This document shows, piece after piece, positions 60,440 to 64,000 of a DNA stretch of 64,000 nt. Source of the DNA: Polynucleobacter necessarius (lineage in GTDB: Bacteria > Pseudomonadota > Gammaproteobacteria > Burkholderiales > Burkholderiaceae); the NCBI RefSeq assembly GCF_900095175.1, contig NZ_LT606946.1:2712-66711 (forward strand), read 5' to 3'. Made by a program: the position numbers and the translations under genes. Numbering within the stretch: the stretch's first letter is position 1; the number at the start of each line of letters is the position of its first letter. Under the pieces are notes generated by a model. That model was not told the origin of the DNA, ran no database searches, and was given only the letters and a program-made list of their open reading frames with translations.

Positions 60440-61537
60440 TTCGCAACAACTTGGCTGCAAGACTAATGTTTCCATTAGTCTTCTCCAATGTTTTTTGAAT
60501 GGCCATTCTGGAGAGTTGTTTTAGTGCTCCGGATTCCGCCACACTCTCTAATGGATTTTCTGGAAAATCTTTATGGTGCGGCACCTCAGACTCTCGGGGG
60601 TGATAAGAATATGGCTGACTCAAACTGGCTCTGAAGAATAAAGATTTAGAGCTATGCGTTTTTAGTGCATGAACCTTAGCACTTTCCTTTTTGGCTCTAT
60701 CGAAGAGCCGTCCTAATGAAGTGTCTAAGATTTGCTGAATCTTGACGACGCCAATATCAATAGCCTTCATATCCAGTAGGGATAGAGCAACCCTATCAAT
60801 CCCAAGAATTATGCCGCTTTCATCAACTCCTACCATTCCTTCGCCCATAGATCCCAAACCTTCAGGACTGTTATGCACTCTTAGAATGAGGGCGTATTGA
60901 AATTCATTGGCAGAAAACAATTGTTTCTCTAAGGAGTGGACGGTTGCCTTTATTAGACCAAGAGTGTGAGGGTGGTGAGTGCTTTTTTCTGTGGAGATAT
61001 TTAAGACGCCACTAATCTTACCATCGGGCTCAAAAATGGGGGCTGCAGTGCAGCTTAGGAACCCATTATTTTCTAAAAAATGTTCTGAGCCATTGACAGA
61101 TACTGCCGCTCGATCAACTAATGCCGTACCAATGGCATTGGTACCCCGATGTTTTTCAAGCCAAGATGCACCCGTTTTTAGCAGCACTCGATCAGCTTTG
61201 GAGATAAATTCAGCGTCTCCGACCGAATGCACAATAACCCCTTGATGATCGGACAGCACAATGACGCCACCACTGCCAGACATTAAGCCGTGGAGGTAGT
61301 TCATGGTGGGTTTTGCTAATGCAATTAAATCTCGGCGTTGTTCAATCCGAGTTTGGAGTATCTGGCCACTCAAGATGTTGTCTGGCAACTTTTTTGATAT
61401 GCGTCTAAACCAGATTGCAAGCACCTTTGCCAGGATCGATAAACCGTTAATCCTAATTGTGTCTGAAGACCATCAGCAGGCGGGTCTCCGTGAAGAAGCC
61501 AGCTTCTTCTGATATCTCGGAGATTGGCAATTTTCAT
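60396..61537 (-). pseudogene. AcoR-like GAF/Fis regulator without AAA+ domain, -1 frameshift
   Basis: Putative activator of the divergent aldehyde dehydrogenase. The N-terminal frame reads MKIANLRDIRRSWLLHGD to SGLDAYQK and stops soon after; the other frame continues KLPDNILSGQILQTRIEQRRDLIALA, a GAF domain (MSGSGGVIVLSDHQGVIVHSVGD to GVLNISTEKSTHHPHTLGLI), a PAS-like segment and a C-terminal Fis-type helix-turn-helix ([22 protein letters not shown]). The frames join if the six-T run at 61390-61395 were seven. No Walker motifs or GAFTGA are present, so even the repaired 380-residue protein lacks the sigma-54 ATPase of true AcoR. Confidence 0.8.
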
Positions 61538-61822
61538 TTTGAGGTCACAAATAGTTAGATAGCTACTATATAAATAAACTTCGTTTGCTGAATGAGGCAA
61601 TACCCTTTAGTGAGGTTTAGGATTCTAGGTTGTCACAAAATTGAACAGTCGTACAGTTTTTTGATCAGGTAATACCCTGGTTTTCTGAAGTTTTATACAG
61701 TTTTATAAATTGCTGCGCTGCTTCTGATTGATAAAGAGGGTTGGCTTGCATGAAAGTCTCTATAACGGCATTTATGAATCAAGATAAATGAGATTGGTTA
61801 ATCACCTTATTAGGAGAAAATT
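61538..61822. other. 285-nt divergent intergenic region with direct repeats
   Basis: Separates the regulator and the aldehyde dehydrogenase. It holds two pairs of direct repeats: AATACCCT (61599-61606 and 61671-61678, both preceded by GGC or GGT) and TACAGTTTT (61652-61660 and 61696-61704). These may be regulator sites. No GG-N10-GC sigma-54 promoter with correct spacing is seen. TAGGAG before 61823 is the ribosome site of the dehydrogenase. Nothing else is recognisable. Confidence 0.4.
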
Positions 61823-63343
61823 ATGATCTATGCAGCCCCAGGCGCCCAAGGCGCAAAAATTCAGTACAAAGCTAAATACGATAATTTCATTGGTGGAAAG
61901 TGGGTTGCTCCAGTAAAGGGCCAATACTTTGATGTTATTACTCCGATTAGTGGGAAGGTTTACACACAAGCGGCTCGCTCTAGTGCGGAAGATATCGAAC
62001 TGGCTTTGGATGCAGCACATAAGGCTGCTGATGCATGGGGAAAAACATCCCCAACTGATCGCGCAAATATTCTCTTGAAGATTGCAGATCGTATTGAGGC
62101 TAACTTGGAGTTACTTGCCTATGCTGAAACGGTAGATAACGGCAAGGCGATCCGCGAAACCCTCAATGCAGATATTCCATTGACTGTTGACCACTTTAGA
62201 TATTTTGCTGGTTGTGTGCGTGCCCAGGAAGGTGCGCTGTCACAAATTGATGAAACCTCAGTTGCATATCACTTCCAAGAGCCTTTGGGTGTAGTTGGTC
62301 AAATCATTCCCTGGAATTTCCCAATTCTGATGGCGGCCTGGAAACTGGCTCCTGCCATAGGTGCTGGCAACTGCGTAGTATTGAAGCCAGCAGAGTCCAC
62401 CCCAGTTTCTATTTTAGTTTTGGCAGAATTAATTGCCGACCTCTTGCCTCCTGGGGTACTCAATATCGTGAATGGCTTCGGACGTGAGGCTGGAATGCCT
62501 CTTGCAACTAGCAAGAGAATTGCAAAGATTGCTTTTACTGGCTCAACCTCCACTGGTCGGGTTATTGCGCAAGCTGCAGCTAACAATCTGATTCCTGCAA
62601 CTCTTGAGTTGGGTGGAAAGTCACCAAACATTTTCTTTGCTGACATCATGGATAAAGATGATGGATTCTTGGATAAGGCAATTGAAGGTTTGGTCCTATT
62701 TGCTTTCAATCAAGGGGAGGTGTGCACCTGCCCATCAAGAGCCTTGATTCAGGAAAGTATTTATGACAAATTCATGGAGAAAGTTCTTAAGCGGGTTGCT
62801 GCAATTAAGCATGTAAATCCACTTGATACAGATAGCATGATGGGTGCGCAAGCTTCTAAAGAGCAGTTGACAAAGATTCTCTCTTATTTGGATCTGGGTA
62901 AGTAAGAAGGTGCGGAAGTGCTGATAGGTGGCTCACAAGCAAATTTAGAGGGCGATCTTGCTGGTGGCTACTATGTCCAGCCAACGCTATTTAAAGGCCA
63001 CAATAAGATGCGCATCTTCCAAGAGGAAATCTTTGGACCAGTCTTGGCTGTAACCACCTTTAAAGACGAAGCGGAGGCACTGGAAATTGCCAATGACACT
63101 CTCTATGGTCTGGGTGCTGGAGTATGGTCGCGCAATGGCAATGTTGCTTATCGTATGGGTCGCGCCATCAAGGCTGGCCGCGTTTGGACGAATTGTTACC
63201 ATGCTTATCTAGCCCATGCAGCATTTGGCGGCTATAAAGAGTCAGGCATTGGTAGGGAGACTCATAAGGTGATGCTTGATCGCTACCAGCAAACCAAGAA
63301 TCTATTGGTCAGCTATAGTGAGACTAAGTTGGGCTTCTTCTGA
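61823..63343 (+). pseudogene. NAD-dependent aldehyde dehydrogenase with in-frame TAA
   Basis: Acetaldehyde/long-chain aldehyde dehydrogenase of the AcoD/ExaC type, 506 codons if read through. Visible: [23 protein letters not shown], the NAD segment [18 protein letters not shown] and [10 protein letters not shown], catalytic Glu in LELGGKSPN and catalytic Cys in [13 protein letters not shown], then LDLGK followed by TAA at 62903-62905. The same frame resumes [18 protein letters not shown], the [13 protein letters not shown] block and the C-terminal [29 protein letters not shown]-to-TAA change in a KQEG sequence explains it. The truncated product lacks the end of the catalytic and oligomerisation domains. 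Confidence 0.88.
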
Positions 63344-63365
63344 CCCTAAAGCTTTTGTGTTTATT

Positions 63366-63391
63366 AAAGGGCGGAGAAATCCGCCCTTTTG
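63366..63391 (+). terminator. rho-independent terminator after the aldehyde dehydrogenase
   Basis: AAAGGGCGGA and TCCGCCCTTT form a perfect 10-bp stem with a GAAA tetraloop, followed by TTG. It lies 23 nt after the dehydrogenase stop and before the DUF779 gene, so the latter must have its own promoter or rely on read-through. Confidence 0.9.
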
Positions 63392-63419
63392 TCTAATGTA
63401 GCACCTCAAGGAAACAGCA

Positions 63420-63798
63420 ATGGTAGAGCGGGTAATTGCAACAGATGCGGCACTCGAACTAATTGGGCAACTAAAGGCTGAGCATGGCCAAATCATGTTT
63501 CACCAATCTGGAGGATGTTGTGACAATAGCGCGGCAAACTGCTATTTACCGACAGATCTCACAATTGGCCCATATGACATTAAATTAGGTGAGGTCGGAA
63601 GGGGTTCCTTTCTATATCGGAAAGCTCCAATATGAGTACTGGAAACACACCCAGTTGATTTTGGATGTGATCGATGGGCAGGGAGGAACGTTTTCCCTTG
63701 AGGGTTCTACTGGAAAGGCATTCCATACCCGTTCACGTTTGTTTGCTGACGAAGAGTGGGAATCAATCAAGGTGCAGGTGTTGAGAGATTTATCTTAG
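63420..63798 (+). pseudogene. DUF779 protein, +1 frameshift
   Basis: DUF779 genes usually accompany aldehyde dehydrogenases of this type. The first frame reads RVIATDAALELIGQLKAEHG, then MFHQSGGCCDNSAANCYLP and IKLGEVG before losing register; the next frame continues GVPFYIGKLQYEYWKHTQLI and FSLEGSTGKAFHTRSRLF. Removing one A of the pair at 63599-63600 restores LGEVGGVPFYIG, giving 125 residues. Cysteines of the GGCC motif remain in the first part. Its function is unknown; a role in dehydrogenase maturation has been suggested only by association. Confidence 0.82.
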
Positions 63799-63847
63799 TT
63801 AACCCCCCCAAGTGCTTCTTTAGGGTCTCATCTACAATTGTCAGATC

Positions 63848-64000
63848 ATGACAGTTAACTTACCACTCCCCCAAAAAGACCAACTAAAGCCTGTGAAGGG
63901 TTTTCAGATGGGCACCGCCGAAGCTGGAATCAAAAAGGCCAATCGCAAAGATCTATTGGTGATGACTTTGGTGCCTGGCTCCCAGGTTGCCGGTGTTTTT
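63848..64000 (+). CDS. argJ: glutamate N-acetyltransferase/amino-acid acetyltransferase, 5' part
   Basis: The first 51 codons are open to the window edge: [19 protein letters not shown], then [20 protein letters not shown] and [10 protein letters not shown], matching the N-terminus of ArgJ, which recycles the acetyl group in arginine synthesis. In Burkholderiales argJ commonly follows secA directly, so the regulator/dehydrogenase/DUF779 cassette appears to be an insertion between the two. Assignment rests on a short N-terminal segment. Confidence 0.8.
   Translation, partial: MTVNLPLPQKDQLKPVKGFQMGTAEAGIKKANRKDLLVMTLVPGSQVAGVF

Noticed and set aside
61730..61760. Possible sigma-54 promoter upstream of the aldehyde dehydrogenase
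   Set aside because: GG and GC elements are present but with 8 rather than 10 nt between them, and the regulator lacks the ATPase domain.
1..64000. CRISPR arrays, insertion sequences, prophage genes, rRNA, toxin-antitoxin pairs
   Set aside because: No repeat-spacer pattern, transposase, phage structural gene, rRNA segment or recognisable toxin-antitoxin pair was seen on either strand.

Overview
The window looks like a chromosomal segment of a Polynucleobacter-type betaproteobacterium (Burkholderiaceae). This rests on gene content and order: petABC-sspA-sspB, hemA-prfA-prmC, rpe-trpEGDC, bioAFD/bioB, coq7, a full mraZ-to-lpxC division/wall cluster followed by secA and argJ, a Burkholderiales-type porin and moderate-to-low GC by eye (not computed). 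Species assignment is inference; no database was searched. There are no rRNAs, insertion sequences, prophages or CRISPR arrays, and one tRNA (Thr-UGT).

Layout. 1-6.3 kb: truncated porin, a divergent membrane-protein/winged-helix pair, mscL, cytochrome bc1 (petABC), sspAB, tRNA-Thr. 6.4-11.1 kb: an AT-rich glycan island (TPR-glycosyltransferase, two more glycosyltransferases, a broken methyltransferase and a broken glycosyltransferase). 11-22.2 kb, mostly minus strand: MHS transporter, rmuC, grxD, prmC-prfA-hemA, ung, M61 peptidase, broken dsbC, ubiH-like. 22.2-29.1 kb: ychF, a second divergent winged-helix/membrane pair paralogous to the first, then trpC, trpD, trpG, trpE and rpe. 29.1-37.8 kb: apaG, a 37-codon candidate gene, mltA, enoyl-CoA hydratase, M20 amidohydrolase, bioD, broken bioF, broken bioA, bioB, coq7. 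37.8-57.1 kb: the dcw cluster, nearly all genes overlapping by a few bases, with a MraZ-box promoter and an SOS-box-like palindrome upstream; ftsI carries a +1 frameshift. 57.1-64 kb: DUF721 protein, secA, a decayed regulator/aldehyde dehydrogenase/DUF779 cassette, start of argJ.

Two themes stand out. First, a two-gene divergent module (MASE1-like multi-pass membrane protein plus a small winged-helix protein) occurs twice, 22 kb apart, and both intergenic regions hold the same 12-bp sequence TTAACCCTTAAG in the same orientation relative to the genes. This is the best candidate here for an undescribed regulatory system. Second, nine genes carry eleven disabling lesions (nine indels, two in-frame stops). 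Several are not homopolymer changes, which argues for real gene decay such as in a reduced or symbiotic Polynucleobacter. The lesion in essential ftsI and three poly(A) deletions could instead be sequencing errors or be rescued by slippage.
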